A DNA stretch of 60,197 bases from Burkholderiales bacterium Ga0077543 (GCA_001464055.1 LNET01000046.1:1-60197); one strand, 5' to 3'. Shown: positions 1-8,991, counted from the first letter of the stretch. A program made the numbers and translations. The notes: generated by a model not told the origin, from the sequence alone.

Positions 1-533
1 GAAACATCGAAATCAAGGCCCGGCTCGACGCCGGCATCGACGCCCTGCTGCCGATCGCCAGCGCCCTGGCCGGCACCGCGGCGGAACTCATCGCCCAGGA
101 CGACACCTTCTTCGCCGCGCCGCAGGGCCGGCTGAAGCTGCGCGAATTTGCCGACGGCTCGGCCGAGCTGATCCACTACCACCGCGCCGACGGCACCGAC
201 GCCAGGGCCAGCGACTACGTGCGCGTGGCCGCGCCCGAGCCCGCCGCGCTGCGCGAAGCCCTGGTGCGCGCCTGTGGCCTGGTGGGCCGCGTGCGCAAGC
301 AGCGCTGGCTGCTGGTGGTCCGTGAAGCCGGCTTCAATACCCGCATCCATCTCGACCGCGTCGAGCAGTTGGGCGACTTCATGGAACTCGAAGTGGTGCT
401 GCAGGAGGGCCAGACCGACGCGCAAGGCCAGGCCGTGGCAGCAACACTGATGCAGCGCCTGGGCCTGGGCAGCGCGCCGCGGCTGGCCGGTGCCTACATG
501 GACATGCTGGCCGCCAGCCCTTTGGAGGCTTGA
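1..533 (+). CDS. CYTH domain protein, 5' end outside the window
   Basis: The frame is open from base 3 and ends at TGA 531-533, so the gene begins upstream of the window. The visible protein starts with NIEIKARL, the signature strand of CYTH (adenylate cyclase class IV/thiamine triphosphatase) proteins. It continues with alternating charged strands (RKQRW, TRIHLDRV, FMELEVVL) typical of the eight-stranded tunnel that binds triphosphates. Only the first few residues seem to be missing, which gives about 180 residues, the usual size. CYTH members hydrolyse or cyclise organic or inorganic triphosphates; the substrate cannot be told here. The next gene starts 115 bases downstream behind its own promoter-like hexamer, so the two need not be co-transcribed. 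Confidence 0.8.
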   Translation, partial: NIEIKARLDAGIDALLPIASALAGTAAELIAQDDTFFAAPQGRLKLREFADGSAELIHYHRADGTDARASDYVRVAAPEPAALREALVRACGLVGRVRKQRWLLVVREAGFNTRIHLDRVEQLGDFMELEVVLQEGQTDAQGQAVAATLMQRLGLGSAPRLAGAYMDMLAASPLEA

Positions 534-635
534 CGCACCGACGGCTTGGCGCAAATCTCGCAAATCTGGCAGGCGCGCCGGCGGGCGCGCCGGCAGCCTC
601 GCGGCATGCCGCGAAGGGGTCGACAGGGCCTGCGC

Positions 636-641
636 TATCGT
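636..641 (+). promoter_or_regulatory. -10-like hexamer TATCGT before a GTG start
   Basis: TATCGT lies exactly seven bases before the GTG at 649, and no Shine-Dalgarno sequence sits between them. That spacing would put the transcription start on or next to the start codon, giving a leaderless mRNA. The same arrangement precedes four other genes in the window, which supports reading it as a promoter. No convincing -35 box was seen. Confidence 0.35.
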
Positions 642-648
642 CGCCGGC

Positions 649-1638
649 GTGAGCTTTGCCACCCCTGAACCGCTGCTGCAAGTCAGCCAGCTGCGCGTCA
701 CGCTGGACACCGCGCGTGGCCCGGCCGACGCCCTGCGCGACGTGGGCTTCAGCCTGGGGCGGGGGCAGACGCTGGGGCTGATCGGTGAAAGCGGCAGCGG
801 CAAGTCGATCACCGCACTGGCCGTGATGGGCCTGCTGCCCGAAACTGCGCGCCTTCAGGGCTCGGTGCGCTTCGGCGGCGACGAACTGACGATGCTGGAC
901 GAGCCTGCGCTGTGCCGCATCCGCGGCCGGCGCATCGGCATGGTGTTCCAGGAACCGATGACCGCGCTGAACCCGCTGCACACCATCGGCCGGCAGATCG
1001 CCGAACCGCTGCGCCTGCACCAGGGCCTGTCGGCCAGCGCCGCCGAGGCCGAAGCGCTGAGATGGCTCGACCGCGTTCAGATGCCCCAGGCTGCGCAACG
1101 CCTGAACGCCTGGCCGCACCAGTTGTCGGGCGGCCAGCGCCAGCGCGTGGTCATCGCCACCGCGCTGGCCTGCGGGCCGGAACTGCTGATCGCCGACGAG
1201 CCCACCACGGCGCTGGACGTGACGACGCAGCGCGAGGTGCTCGACCTCATCCAGGGGCTGTGCAGCGACAGTGGCATGGCGCTGCTGCTGATCAGCCACG
1301 ACCTGGGTGTGATGGCCGACCGCGTGCAGCAGGTGCTGGTGATGTACGGCGGCACGGTGGTCGACCGCGGGCCCACGGCCGAGGTCTTCGCCCGCCGCGC
1401 CCACCCCTACACCCGCGGTCTGCATGCCGCGCGGCCTCGGCTGGGCCAGCGACAGGGCAGCGAGCGGCCGCGGCTGGCCACCATCCCCGGCCGGGTGCCG
1501 GCACTGGCCGACCTGCCCCCGGGCTGCGCCTTTGCAGAGCGCTGCGAACGCGTGCAGCCGGAATGCCGCCAGCAGCTGCCGCCCGAGACCTTCGTCGGCC
1601 CGGGCCACGCCCTGCGCTGCCTGCACCCCTGGCCTTGA
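649..1638 (+). CDS. Oligopeptide/dipeptide ABC transporter ATP-binding protein (DppD/OppD type)
   Basis: Cytoplasmic ATPase subunit of a peptide-type importer. It has a Walker A (GESGSGKS), a Q-loop (FQEPM), the ABC signature LSGGQRQRV, Walker B ([12 protein letters not shown]) and the H-loop ([10 protein letters not shown]). The cysteine-containing C-terminal segment ([11 protein letters not shown]) is the oligopeptide HPY extension typical of DppD/OppD. The GTG at 649 was chosen because the protein then starts just before the first conserved strand (LLQVSQLRV) and because a -10-like hexamer lies seven bases upstream. At 329 residues it matches the family. The partner ATPase follows after one base. 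No permease gene is present in the window. Confidence 0.88.
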   Translation: MSFATPEPLLQVSQLRVTLDTARGPADALRDVGFSLGRGQTLGLIGESGSGKSITALAVMGLLPETARLQGSVRFGGDELTMLDEPALCRIRGRRIGMVFQEPMTALNPLHTIGRQIAEPLRLHQGLSASAAEAEALRWLDRVQMPQAAQRLNAWPHQLSGGQRQRVVIATALACGPELLIADEPTTALDVTTQREVLDLIQGLCSDSGMALLLISHDLGVMADRVQQVLVMYGGTVVDRGPTAEVFARRAHPYTRGLHAARPRLGQRQGSERPRLATIPGRVPALADLPPGCAFAERCERVQPECRQQLPPETFVGPGHALRCLHPWP

Positions 1639-1639
1639 G

Positions 1640-2479
1640 ATGAGCCCGCCCCTGCTCGAGGTGCGCGGTCTGTCGCAGAGCTACAGGCTGCCGCGCCAGC
1701 ACCTGCTGCAGCCCGCGCCGCGGGTGCAGGCGCTGGCGGAAGTCGGCTTCACGCTGGCGGCCGGCCGCAGCCTGGGCGTGGTGGGCGAGTCGGGCTCGGG
1801 CAAGAGCACGCTGGCCCGGCTGGTGATGGCGCTGGAAACACCGGCCGCCGGCCAGGTGCTGTTCGAAGGCCGCGACCTGCATGCCCTGCCCGCCGGCGAA
1901 CTGCGCGCGGCACGGGCGCAGTTCCAGATGGTGTTCCAGGACCCCTACGGCTCGCTCGACCCGCGCCGCAGCGTGCTGCAGACCGTGGCCGAACCGCTGG
2001 CCCTGCTGCGCGGCGCGGCGCGGGTGGCAGAACCCGGGCGTCGCCGCCGGCTTGCCGCCGAAGCGCTGGACGCGGTGGGCCTGCACGCCGCCGACCTGGA
2101 CAAGTTTCCGCATGAATTCAGTGGCGGCCAGCGCCAGCGCATCGCCATCGCGCGCGCGCTCATCACCCGCCCGAAGCTCATCGTCGCAGACGAACCGGTG
2201 AGCGCGCTGGACGTGTCGGTCCAGGCCCAGGTGCTGAACCTGATGCAGGACCTGCAGGCGGCGTTCGGGCTGAGCTACCTGTTCATCAGCCACGACCTGG
2301 CGGTGGTGGACCACCTGTGCGATGAGGTGCTGGTGCTGCAGCAGGGCCGCATCGTCGAACGGGGCACGCCCGCCACCCTGTTCACCGCGCCCCGGCACCC
2401 CTACACCCGACAGCTTCTGCGGGCGCTGCCAGGCGCCGCCGCCGAGGCCGCGATCCCGGCGCCACAATCGCCTGGCTGA
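1640..2479 (+). CDS. Oligopeptide/dipeptide ABC transporter ATP-binding protein (DppF/OppF type)
   Basis: Second ATPase of the importer, about 279 residues. It shows Walker A (GESGSGKST), the Q-loop (FQDPYGSLDPR) typical of DppF/OppF, the signature FSGGQRQRI, Walker B (LIVADEPVSALD) and the H-loop (FISHDLAVV). The ATG at 1640 starts one base after the upstream stop, so the two are translationally coupled and should form a heterodimer. The C-terminus ends soon after HPYTRQLL and lacks a long HPY extension, so it is on the short side for the family. Confidence 0.87.
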   Translation: MSPPLLEVRGLSQSYRLPRQHLLQPAPRVQALAEVGFTLAAGRSLGVVGESGSGKSTLARLVMALETPAAGQVLFEGRDLHALPAGELRAARAQFQMVFQDPYGSLDPRRSVLQTVAEPLALLRGAARVAEPGRRRRLAAEALDAVGLHAADLDKFPHEFSGGQRQRIAIARALITRPKLIVADEPVSALDVSVQAQVLNLMQDLQAAFGLSYLFISHDLAVVDHLCDEVLVLQQGRIVERGTPATLFTAPRHPYTRQLLRALPGAAAEAAIPAPQSPG

Positions 2480-2510
2480 GTGCGACCCGTTCGCCGTGCC
2501 CAGGAACGTG

Positions 2511-2580
2511 CCGCAAAGCCCGGGAAACCCCCGGCAAGTCCCGCAAAGCCCACGACAGCCCACGAGAGCCCACGAAAGCC
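2511..2580 (+). repeat. Seven degenerate 10-bp tandem units between ATPase and binding-protein genes
   Basis: Seven consecutive 10-base units fill the gap just before the binding-protein start: ccgcaaagcc occurs twice exactly, and the last three are cacgacagcc, cacgagagcc and cacgaaagcc. The approximate consensus is c-c/a-cg-a/c-a/g-aagcc. The period is about one helical turn. It lies between two genes of one apparent transport unit, where an intercistronic processing or binding site would sit. Confidence 0.7.
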
Positions 2581-2586
2581 CGACCC

Positions 2587-4089
2587 ATGAGCCTGGACCG
2601 GCGCCACGTCAACCAGCTGCTGGCCACGCTGCCGCTGCTGGGCACACCCGCCCTCGCGCAGCGCCGCAAGGACACGCTGGTGCTGGCCATGGTGCTGGAG
2701 CCGCCCAGCCTGGACCCGACCACGGGGGCTTCGGCGGCCATCGGCGAGATCATCCACTACAACATTTTCGAAGGCCTGACCAAGATCGCCCAGGACGGCA
2801 GCGTCGTGCCGCTGCTGGCCGAACGCTGGACCTTCACGCCCGACGGCAAGACCTGCACCTTCTTCCTGAAGCGCGGCGTGCTGTTCAGCGACGGCCAGCC
2901 CTTCGATGCCCAGGTCGTGAAGTTCAGCGTCGACCGCGCCCGCGCGCCCGACAGCACGAACAAGGCGCGCAAGGCCGTCTTCGACAACATCGGCTCGGTG
3001 CAGGTGGCCGACGCCCACACCGTGTCACTGGTGCTGAAGGTTCCCGACGCCTTGCTGCCCTTCCGATTGGGCGAGAACACCGCCGTCATGCTGCACCCGG
3101 CCACCGCGGCACAGGCCGGCACGCAGCCGGTGGGCACCGGGCCGTTCAGGCTGGAAAGCTGGAACAAGGGCAGCGCGGTGACGCTGGTGAAGTCGGCCAA
3201 CCACCGCCACGCCGCCCAGGTGGCCCTGCGCCGCGCCACGTTCCGCTTCATCAACGACCCGGCGGCGCAGGTGGCGGCGCTGCTGGCCGGCGACGTCGAC
3301 GCCATGCCGCGCTTCGGCGCGCCGCAGGCACTGCGCCAGTTCCGCAGCAACCCGCGCTTCGTGGTGGAAACCGGCGTGACCTCAGGCAAGGGCATCCTGG
3401 CCATCAACCAGCGCAAGCCGCCGCTGAACGACCTGCGGGTGCGCCGCGCGCTGGCCCATGCCATCGACCGCCAGGCCTTCATCGACGGTGCGCTGGAAGG
3501 CCTGGCCCGACCCATCGGCAGCCACTTCGCGCCCACCGACCAGGGTTACCTCGACCTGACGAGTCAGACGCCCTACGACCCGGCGCGGGCGCGCGCGCTG
3601 CTGAAGGAAGCCGGCATCACCGGCCCATTGAACCTGACGCTGACCCTGCCGCCGCCGCAATACGCGCGCACCGGCGGCGAGATCATCGCCGCGCAGCTGG
3701 CCAAGGTGGGCGTGAACGCGAAGATCGAGAACGTCGAATGGGCGGCCTGGCTGGGCGGAGCCTTCAAGGGCAACTTCGACCTCACCCTCATCCTGCACGT
3801 GGAGCCGCTCGACTACGTGCGCGCCTACACCGACCCGAACTACTACTTCGGCTATGACAGCGCCCGCTTCCGCAGCCTGGTGGCCGAGCTGGGCGGCACC
3901 TCCAACCCGGCCGAACGGCAGCGCTTGTGGCAAGACATCCAGCGCCAGCTGGCGCTGGACGCGGTCAACGTGTTCATCTGGAACCCGTCGCAGGTGGCGG
4001 TGTACCGCAAGGGCTTGCGCGGCCTGTGGAGCAGCTCGCCCGTCTTCGCCAACGACCTGGCCGCGGTGAGCTGGGCCACACCCCAGTGA
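2587..4089 (+). CDS. ABC transporter periplasmic substrate-binding protein, family 5
   Basis: A 500-residue solute-binding protein of the oligopeptide/dipeptide/nickel class. The N-terminus (DRRHVNQLLATLPLLGTPALAQ) looks like a twin-arginine-style or Sec signal peptide with cleavage after ALAQ. The mature part opens with LVLAMVLEPPSLDPTTG followed by the conserved IFEGL and the lobe motifs LAERWTFTPDGKTCTFFLKRGVLFSDGQPF, here spanning about residues 78-107. It should deliver its ligand to the importer whose ATPases are encoded just upstream. The ligand is unknown; the downstream amidase hints at an amide or peptide-like compound, which is inference only. Confidence 0.88.
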   Translation: MSLDRRHVNQLLATLPLLGTPALAQRRKDTLVLAMVLEPPSLDPTTGASAAIGEIIHYNIFEGLTKIAQDGSVVPLLAERWTFTPDGKTCTFFLKRGVLFSDGQPFDAQVVKFSVDRARAPDSTNKARKAVFDNIGSVQVADAHTVSLVLKVPDALLPFRLGENTAVMLHPATAAQAGTQPVGTGPFRLESWNKGSAVTLVKSANHRHAAQVALRRATFRFINDPAAQVAALLAGDVDAMPRFGAPQALRQFRSNPRFVVETGVTSGKGILAINQRKPPLNDLRVRRALAHAIDRQAFIDGALEGLARPIGSHFAPTDQGYLDLTSQTPYDPARARALLKEAGITGPLNLTLTLPPPQYARTGGEIIAAQLAKVGVNAKIENVEWAAWLGGAFKGNFDLTLILHVEPLDYVRAYTDPNYYFGYDSARFRSLVAELGGTSNPAERQRLWQDIQRQLALDAVNVFIWNPSQVAVYRKGLRGLWSSSPVFANDLAAVSWATPQ

Positions 4090-4099
4090 GGAAGACGCC

Positions 4100-4567
4100 A
4101 TGAGCCAGGCCACGATCGAACGCTTCTACGCCGCCTTCGGCCAGCTCGACCACGCCACCATGCAAGCCTGCTACGCCGCCGACGCGCGTTTCGACGACGA
4201 GGTTTTCTTTCTGCAGGGGCGCGAACAGATCGGCGGCATGTGGCGCATGCTGTGCACCGCCACCCAGGCCAAGGGCATGGCGCACTGGCGGCTGCAGGCC
4301 GGCGCCTTCACGGCGCGCTCGGCGCACTGGGAAGCGCACTACCTCTTCAGCGCCACCGGCCGGCTGGTGCACAACGCGATCGACGCCGAATTTGAGTTCG
4401 ACGGCCAGGGTCTCATCACCCGCCACCGCGACCGCTTCGACTTCTGGCGCTGGGCCCGCCAGGCCCTGGGCGCGCCCGGGCTGCTGCTGGGCTGGACACC
4501 TTTCCTGCGCGGCCAGGTGCGCTCGCGTGCGGCGCGGCAGCTGCAGCAGTTCATGGCGCGCTCGTGA
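4100..4567 (+). CDS. NTF2-like (SnoaL-type) protein
   Basis: A 155-residue protein starting TIERFYAAFGQLDHATMQACYA with an acidic ADARFDDEVFFLQG segment and a GREQIGGMWRML helix, the pattern of the NTF2/SnoaL cone-shaped fold. A good Shine-Dalgarno (AGGAAG) precedes ATG 4100 by six bases. Proteins of this fold bind small hydrophobic molecules or act as isomerases or hydrolases; no catalytic residues could be assigned. It sits between the binding-protein gene and the amidase, which suggests a shared but unknown pathway. The stop region overlaps a possible GTG start of the amidase. Confidence 0.75.
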   Translation: MSQATIERFYAAFGQLDHATMQACYAADARFDDEVFFLQGREQIGGMWRMLCTATQAKGMAHWRLQAGAFTARSAHWEAHYLFSATGRLVHNAIDAEFEFDGQGLITRHRDRFDFWRWARQALGAPGLLLGWTPFLRGQVRSRAARQLQQFMARS

Positions 4568-4599
4568 GCACGGCCGGGCAGCTGCAGGAAGGCGCAGCC

Positions 4600-6039
4600 A
4601 TGACACCGCGTGAACTGCCGCTGCTGGGCGCAGTCGATCTGACCCACGGCTATCGCCGCGGCGAATTCACCCCGCTGGACGTGGCGCATGCGCTGGTGGC
4701 GCACATCGCCCGCTGGGAGCCGCACATCCAGGCGCTGTATGCCTTCGACGCCGAAGCCCTGCTGGAACAGGCCCGCAGCTCGGCCGCCCGCTGGCACTCG
4801 GGCAGGCCGCAAGGCCCGCTGGACGGCGTGCCCGTCACCGTGAAGGAAAATATCGCCACGCGCGGCACACCCGTGCCGCTGGGCTGCGCGGCCATGCCTT
4901 TGCAGCCTGCCTTGGCCGATGCCCCGCCGGCGGCCAGGCTGCGCGAAGCTGGCGCGCTGATCGTCGCGAAGACGACGATGCCCGACCTGGGCATGCTGTC
5001 CTCGGGTCTGTCGAGCTTCCATGCCCTGTCACGCAACCCCTGGGACACCGGCAAGACACCCGGCGGCAGCAGTGCCGGCGCGGCAGCGGCGGCGGCGGCG
5101 GGCTATGGCCCGCTGCACATCGGTACCGACATCGGCGGCAGCATCAGGCTGCCGGCGGGGTGGTGCGGCGTGGTCGGCTTCAAGCCCAGCGCGGGCCGCG
5201 TGCCCATCCACCCGCCCTACACCGGCCGGGTGGCCGGCCCGCTGGCGCGCAGCGTGGCCGACGTGGCGCTCGCCATGGCCTGCCTGAGCCGTCCCGACGT
5301 GCGCGACCCCACCCGACTGCCCGCGCAGGACATCGCCTGGACCGACCTGGCCGAGCCGGCCGATGACGGCGACGTGCGGCTTGATGGCCTGCGCATCGGC
5401 CTGCTGCTGGACGCCGGCTGGGGCCTGCCGGCGGACACCGCCACGCAGGCCGCCGTCACGGCCGCAGCCCGTCGCCTGCAAGCCGCCGGCGCCCTCGTCG
5501 AGCCGCTGGCCCCCTTCACGACGCGGGCCATGATCGATGGCCTGGACCGCTTCTGGCGACTGCGCGCCTGGCTCGACCTGCAGGCGCTGCCCGAAGACCG
5601 GCGCGAACGCGTACTTCCGTACATCCGCGCCTGGGCCGAACCCGCCAGCGGCTACAGCGGCAGCCAGGTCTTCCACGGCCAGGCGCAGATGGCCGCGCTG
5701 CGCGACGCCGCAGCCGGCGCCAGCGAGGCCTTCGACTTCATCGTCTCGCCGACGAGCCCGGTGCCGGCCTTCGCCGCCGAACTGGCCAGCCCGCTGCATG
5801 ACCCGGCGCGGCCCTTCGAGCACATTGCCTTCACCCTGCCCTGGAACATGGGCGAGCAGCCTGCCATCACCCTGCCCTGCGGCATGGCGCCGGGCGCACC
5901 CAGGCCCCTTCCCATCGGCCTGCAGATCAGCGGCCGGCGCCACGACGACCTGGGCCTGCTGCGCCTGGCCCGCGCCTGGGAGCGACTGCGTGTGCCACTG
6001 CCGCCCTGGCCGACCTGGCCATCCGGCCCCGAGGCCTGA
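4600..6039 (+). CDS. Amidase (amidase signature family)
   Basis: A 479-residue amidase that hydrolyses a carboxamide bond in the cytoplasm. The catalytic Ser-cisSer-Lys elements are visible: the lysine in VTVKENIATRG, the glycine/serine-rich GGSSAGAAAA and the nucleophile region GTDIGGSIRLPAGWCG. ATG 4600 was preferred because AGGAAGG lies about nine bases upstream; a GTG at 4564 in the same frame overlaps the previous stop and would add 12 residues. The C-terminal FTLPWNMGEQPAITLPCGM and GLQISGRRHDD are typical of the family. The substrate is not predictable, but co-location with peptide-type transporter parts suggests an imported amide. Confidence 0.9.
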   Translation: MTPRELPLLGAVDLTHGYRRGEFTPLDVAHALVAHIARWEPHIQALYAFDAEALLEQARSSAARWHSGRPQGPLDGVPVTVKENIATRGTPVPLGCAAMPLQPALADAPPAARLREAGALIVAKTTMPDLGMLSSGLSSFHALSRNPWDTGKTPGGSSAGAAAAAAAGYGPLHIGTDIGGSIRLPAGWCGVVGFKPSAGRVPIHPPYTGRVAGPLARSVADVALAMACLSRPDVRDPTRLPAQDIAWTDLAEPADDGDVRLDGLRIGLLLDAGWGLPADTATQAAVTAAARRLQAAGALVEPLAPFTTRAMIDGLDRFWRLRAWLDLQALPEDRRERVLPYIRAWAEPASGYSGSQVFHGQAQMAALRDAAAGASEAFDFIVSPTSPVPAFAAELASPLHDPARPFEHIAFTLPWNMGEQPAITLPCGMAPGAPRPLPIGLQISGRRHDDLGLLRLARAWERLRVPLPPWPTWPSGPEA

Positions 6040-6062
6040 GCCGGGCCCGTCGCCGGCAACGG

Positions 6063-6068
6063 TACATT
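6063..6068 (+). promoter_or_regulatory. -10-like hexamer TACATT before the TPR gene
   Basis: TACATT ends six bases before ATG 6075 and no Shine-Dalgarno lies between. This matches the leaderless-type arrangement seen at 636, 28184, 43541 (minus) and 54548. No clear -35 was recognised inside the end of the amidase gene. Confidence 0.35.
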
Positions 6069-6074
6069 CGCGGC

Positions 6075-7427
6075 ATGGCGCATACCGACCTGCGTGGCAA
6101 CCCCTGCGGCAGTGGCAGCCCGGCCGCGCAGCACGCGACCGAGCAGGCCCTGTGGCGCATGATGTCGTTCTACGACACGCCGCTGGCCGACCTGGACACT
6201 GCAATGCAGGCCGACCCGGCCTGGGCCTTGCCACACGCGATGAAAGCAGGCTTCCTGCTGAGCCTGACCGAACCGGGGCTGCGCGACGAAGCCGCAGCCC
6301 ACTTGTCGCATGCCCGCGCGCTGGCCGGTTCAGCCCCGGCGCGCGAGCGCACTCACCTCGAAGCGCTGCAGCAGTTGCTGGAAGGCCGCTGGCATGCCGC
6401 CTGCCGCACATGGGATGCGCTGCTCGTTGAACACCCGCGCGACGCGCTGGCCCTGCAGTGGTCGCAGCTCTGGGACTTCTACCGTGGCGACACCCCAGCC
6501 CTGCGCCTGCGCCCGGCGCGGGCCCTGCCCGAGTGGGACGAAGCCGACCCGCTGCATCCCTACGTGCTGGCGCTCTACGCCTTCGGCCTGGAGGAGAACA
6601 ACCTCTATCCGCAGGCCGAGGAAGCCGGCCGCCGCGCATTGGCAGCCAATCCGCGTGTGCCCTGGGCCGTGCACGCGGTGGCGCACGTGATGGAGATGCA
6701 GGGCCGGTTCGAGGAAGGCTCGGCCTGGCTGCGCCAGCAGCAGCCGCACTGGGCTGAAGGCAACGGCTTCGCCGCGCACCTGTGGTGGCACAAGGGCCTG
6801 TTCAGGCTGGAGTCGCTGGACATCGCAGGCGTGCTGCGCCTGATCGACAACCACCTCAGCGGCGACGCCTTGCAGGTCACCTTGCAGCGGCTGGACGCAG
6901 CCGCGCTGCTGTGGCGGCTGCATCTGCTGGGCGAAGACGTCTCTGGCCAGTATGCCGCACTGCTGCAGGGCTGGGACCTGAGCGACACCGACGCCGGCTA
7001 CTACGCCTTCAATGACTTGCACGTGGTGCTGGCGCTGGCAGGCGCTGGCCAGGTGCAGGCCGCCGAGCGCTGGGTGGCGCGATGCGCAGAACGAGCCATG
7101 GCGCCCACCGACGCGCGCCGCAGCAATTACGGCATGGCGCGAGAAGTCGGTCTGCCACTGATGCGCGGCGTGCTCGCGCTGGCGCGCGGCGAAGCCGACA
7201 ACGCCTGCGACCTGCTTGCCCCCGTGCGCATGCTGGCACGCAGCATGGGCGGCAGCCAGGCCCAGCGTGACCTGATCGACCAGACCCTGCTTGCAGCCGC
7301 CGCCCAGGGCGGCCGCCAGTCGCTGGGCAGGGCCCTGCTGAACGAACGGTTGATGGCCAAACCCATGACGCCGCTCACCCGCCACTGGGCCCAGGCCCTG
7401 GGCCACCGCAACCTGGTCCGCGCCTGA
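6075..7427 (+). CDS. TTC38-like tetratricopeptide repeat protein
   Basis: A 450-residue cytoplasmic helical-repeat protein. The diagnostic segment is AVHAVAHVMEMQGRFEEGSAWL followed by FAAHLWWHKGLFRLE, roughly residues 201-250, which matches the histidine- and tryptophan-rich core of the TTC38 (TPR domain 38) family. Pairs of helices run throughout the protein. No signal peptide or membrane segment is visible. The biochemical function of TTC38-like proteins is not established. The start at ATG 6075 is supported by the promoter-like hexamer immediately upstream. Confidence 0.75.
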   Translation: MAHTDLRGNPCGSGSPAAQHATEQALWRMMSFYDTPLADLDTAMQADPAWALPHAMKAGFLLSLTEPGLRDEAAAHLSHARALAGSAPARERTHLEALQQLLEGRWHAACRTWDALLVEHPRDALALQWSQLWDFYRGDTPALRLRPARALPEWDEADPLHPYVLALYAFGLEENNLYPQAEEAGRRALAANPRVPWAVHAVAHVMEMQGRFEEGSAWLRQQQPHWAEGNGFAAHLWWHKGLFRLESLDIAGVLRLIDNHLSGDALQVTLQRLDAAALLWRLHLLGEDVSGQYAALLQGWDLSDTDAGYYAFNDLHVVLALAGAGQVQAAERWVARCAERAMAPTDARRSNYGMAREVGLPLMRGVLALARGEADNACDLLAPVRMLARSMGGSQAQRDLIDQTLLAAAAQGGRQSLGRALLNERLMAKPMTPLTRHWAQALGHRNLVRA

Positions 7428-7461
7428 GCACGGTGCGGTTGGCGAGTCTCGGAGAACGTCG

Positions 7462-7827
7462 ATGGCCACCGAAGAACAACGCGAGAACCGGCTGAAGCTG
7501 CTCGAAGACCACATCGGCCGTTCGTTGGCCGAATCGGAAGCCCGTGGAGAACTTCAGACGGCCCGCAGCTACGGCAAGCCGCTCGACCTGGGCGATGGTT
7601 ACGACGAGACGCCCGCCGAATGGCGCCTGCCTTTCAAGATGCTGAAAGACAGCGGCTTCATTCCGCCCGAGGTGACGCTGATGCGCGAGATCGCGGCACT
7701 GCGTCGGTCGCTCGCGGGCGATGCTGCGGCTGAAGACGAAGGCCGCCAGCGCCGGCTGCGCCTGGCCGAACTGGAACAGCAGTTGGCCCTGCGCCTGGAA
7801 AGCCTGGGCGCTGGCGGCCGGCGCTGA
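7462..7827 (+). CDS. DUF1992 (DnaJC28-conserved domain) protein
   Basis: A 121-residue protein. The stretch from DHIGRSLAESEARGELQ through YGKPLDLG to FKMLKDSGFIPPEVTLMREI carries the features of DUF1992, the conserved domain of the DnaJ homologue DNAJC28. No J-domain or HPD motif is present. The C-terminal half (residues about 70-117) is predicted to be a charged coiled coil. A Shine-Dalgarno-like GGAGAA precedes ATG 7462. The function of the family in bacteria is unknown. It converges on the FAD oxidoreductase gene with a 24-base gap. Confidence 0.82.
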   Translation: MATEEQRENRLKLLEDHIGRSLAESEARGELQTARSYGKPLDLGDGYDETPAEWRLPFKMLKDSGFIPPEVTLMREIAALRRSLAGDAAAEDEGRQRRLRLAELEQQLALRLESLGAGGRR

Positions 7828-7851
7828 CCAGGGCTGGCCCAGCGTCAGGCT

Positions 7852-8991
7852 TCAGGCCGCGTGGGCGAGAAACCGTTCCTGACCCTGGACCCGAGGCTGT
7901 TCGTCCAATGGTCTTGCAGCCGCCGTTTCGTGGTCCAGCGCGGCCAGCAGCGTATCCGCCAGTTCGTCGCCCGAGCGCCAGGCGGCCTCGACACCGCCGG
8001 CGGATGCCGCAGCACCGCCCAGGAAGTCGCCGCACACGCCCAGACCGCGGCGCGCATCCCACCAGCATTCACTGTCGGCCACGCTCGTGGCCGACGGCTG
8101 GGCCGGCACCGCGTAGCGCCAGCGCTGCACGGCGCGGTGGTGCCATTGCAGCTTCGTGCCCATGGGCAGCAAGGCCGCCAGTGCCTGACTGAGTGCAGCC
8201 TGCACGGCAGCCGGTGAAGCCTCGAGCTGCGCAGCGCTCCAGGCGGCGCTGGCGTGAGCCACCCAGGTGGCCATGCCGGACGGTGCGCTGCGACCCGGCT
8301 TGCGGTCGTTTCGCGCCACCCAGGCCAGCGGGCTGCGCCTGATGTCGGGCTCGCAGGCGTCCCAGGGCCAGTCCAGATCCTGGGTGACGGCCATCAGCGT
8401 CCAGCAGGGCTCCATGCGCAAGGCGGCCAGGCCGTCGGCCCAGCGGTCGTGATGCCCGGCCAGCAACACCGCCGCCTGTGCCGGGGGCATGGCCAGCAAC
8501 ACCTGATCGAAAGGGCCCTCGGTGCTGCCGTCGACCGAAACCACCCGCCAGCCATCACCGCTGCGCTGCAGGCGTTGCACCTGGAAGCCCAGGTGCACCG
8601 GCGTTTCACCAATGAGGTGACGCGCCAGCGCCGGCATCTGTGGCAGGGGCACCCAGCTCTCGCGCTGCACCGGTGCCGGCCAGGCTGCATGAACGCGCGG
8701 TGCCCAGGCGGCGACGATGCCGGCGGCGGCAGCGCGGCGCATTGCCGCCTTGAAGCGCGGGTGCCGCGCCTGGATGTGCTGAGCGCCGTGATCGAACTCG
8801 GCCCGCACCAGGCTGCCATCAGCCGCTGGCCATTCGGCGCGGCGCGTCGCCATGCGGCCGCCCGTTCCACGGGCCTTGTCGAACAAGGTCACGGCCAGGC
8901 CGGCTTCGCTCAGACTGGCGGCGCAGGTGGCGCCGGCAATGCCGGCACCGATGACGGCAACGCGGGCGGTAACTTGTGAGGTGCTGGACAT
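7852..8991 (-). CDS. Renalase-like NAD(P)/FAD-dependent oxidoreductase
   Basis: A 379-residue flavoprotein. The N-terminus has the dinucleotide-binding fingerprint VAVIGAGIAGATCAASLSEAG, then the FAD motif LFDKARGTGGRMATRR, where the GTGGRM(A/S)TRR form is typical of renalase-like amine-oxidase-fold proteins. A C-terminal FAD-binding segment (GLGVCGDFLGGAAASAGGVEAAWRSG) closes the fold. An AAGG sequence about seven bases upstream supports the start. Bacterial renalases oxidise isomeric dihydropyridine forms of NAD(P)H; that substrate is known for the family but untested here. The gene lies 101 bases downstream of the COQ7-type fusion gene and is probably in the same transcription unit. Confidence 0.82.
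   Translation of the reverse strand: MSSTSQVTARVAVIGAGIAGATCAASLSEAGLAVTLFDKARGTGGRMATRRAEWPAADGSLVRAEFDHGAQHIQARHPRFKAAMRRAAAAGIVAAWAPRVHAAWPAPVQRESWVPLPQMPALARHLIGETPVHLGFQVQRLQRSGDGWRVVSVDGSTEGPFDQVLLAMPPAQAAVLLAGHHDRWADGLAALRMEPCWTLMAVTQDLDWPWDACEPDIRRSPLAWVARNDRKPGRSAPSGMATWVAHASAAWSAAQLEASPAAVQAALSQALAALLPMGTKLQWHHRAVQRWRYAVPAQPSATSVADSECWWDARRGLGVCGDFLGGAAASAGGVEAAWRSGDELADTLLAALDHETAAARPLDEQPRVQGQERFLAHAA

Noticed and set aside
2511..2580. CRISPR-like array
   Set aside because: Units are ten bases, tandem and without spacers, and no cas genes are present.
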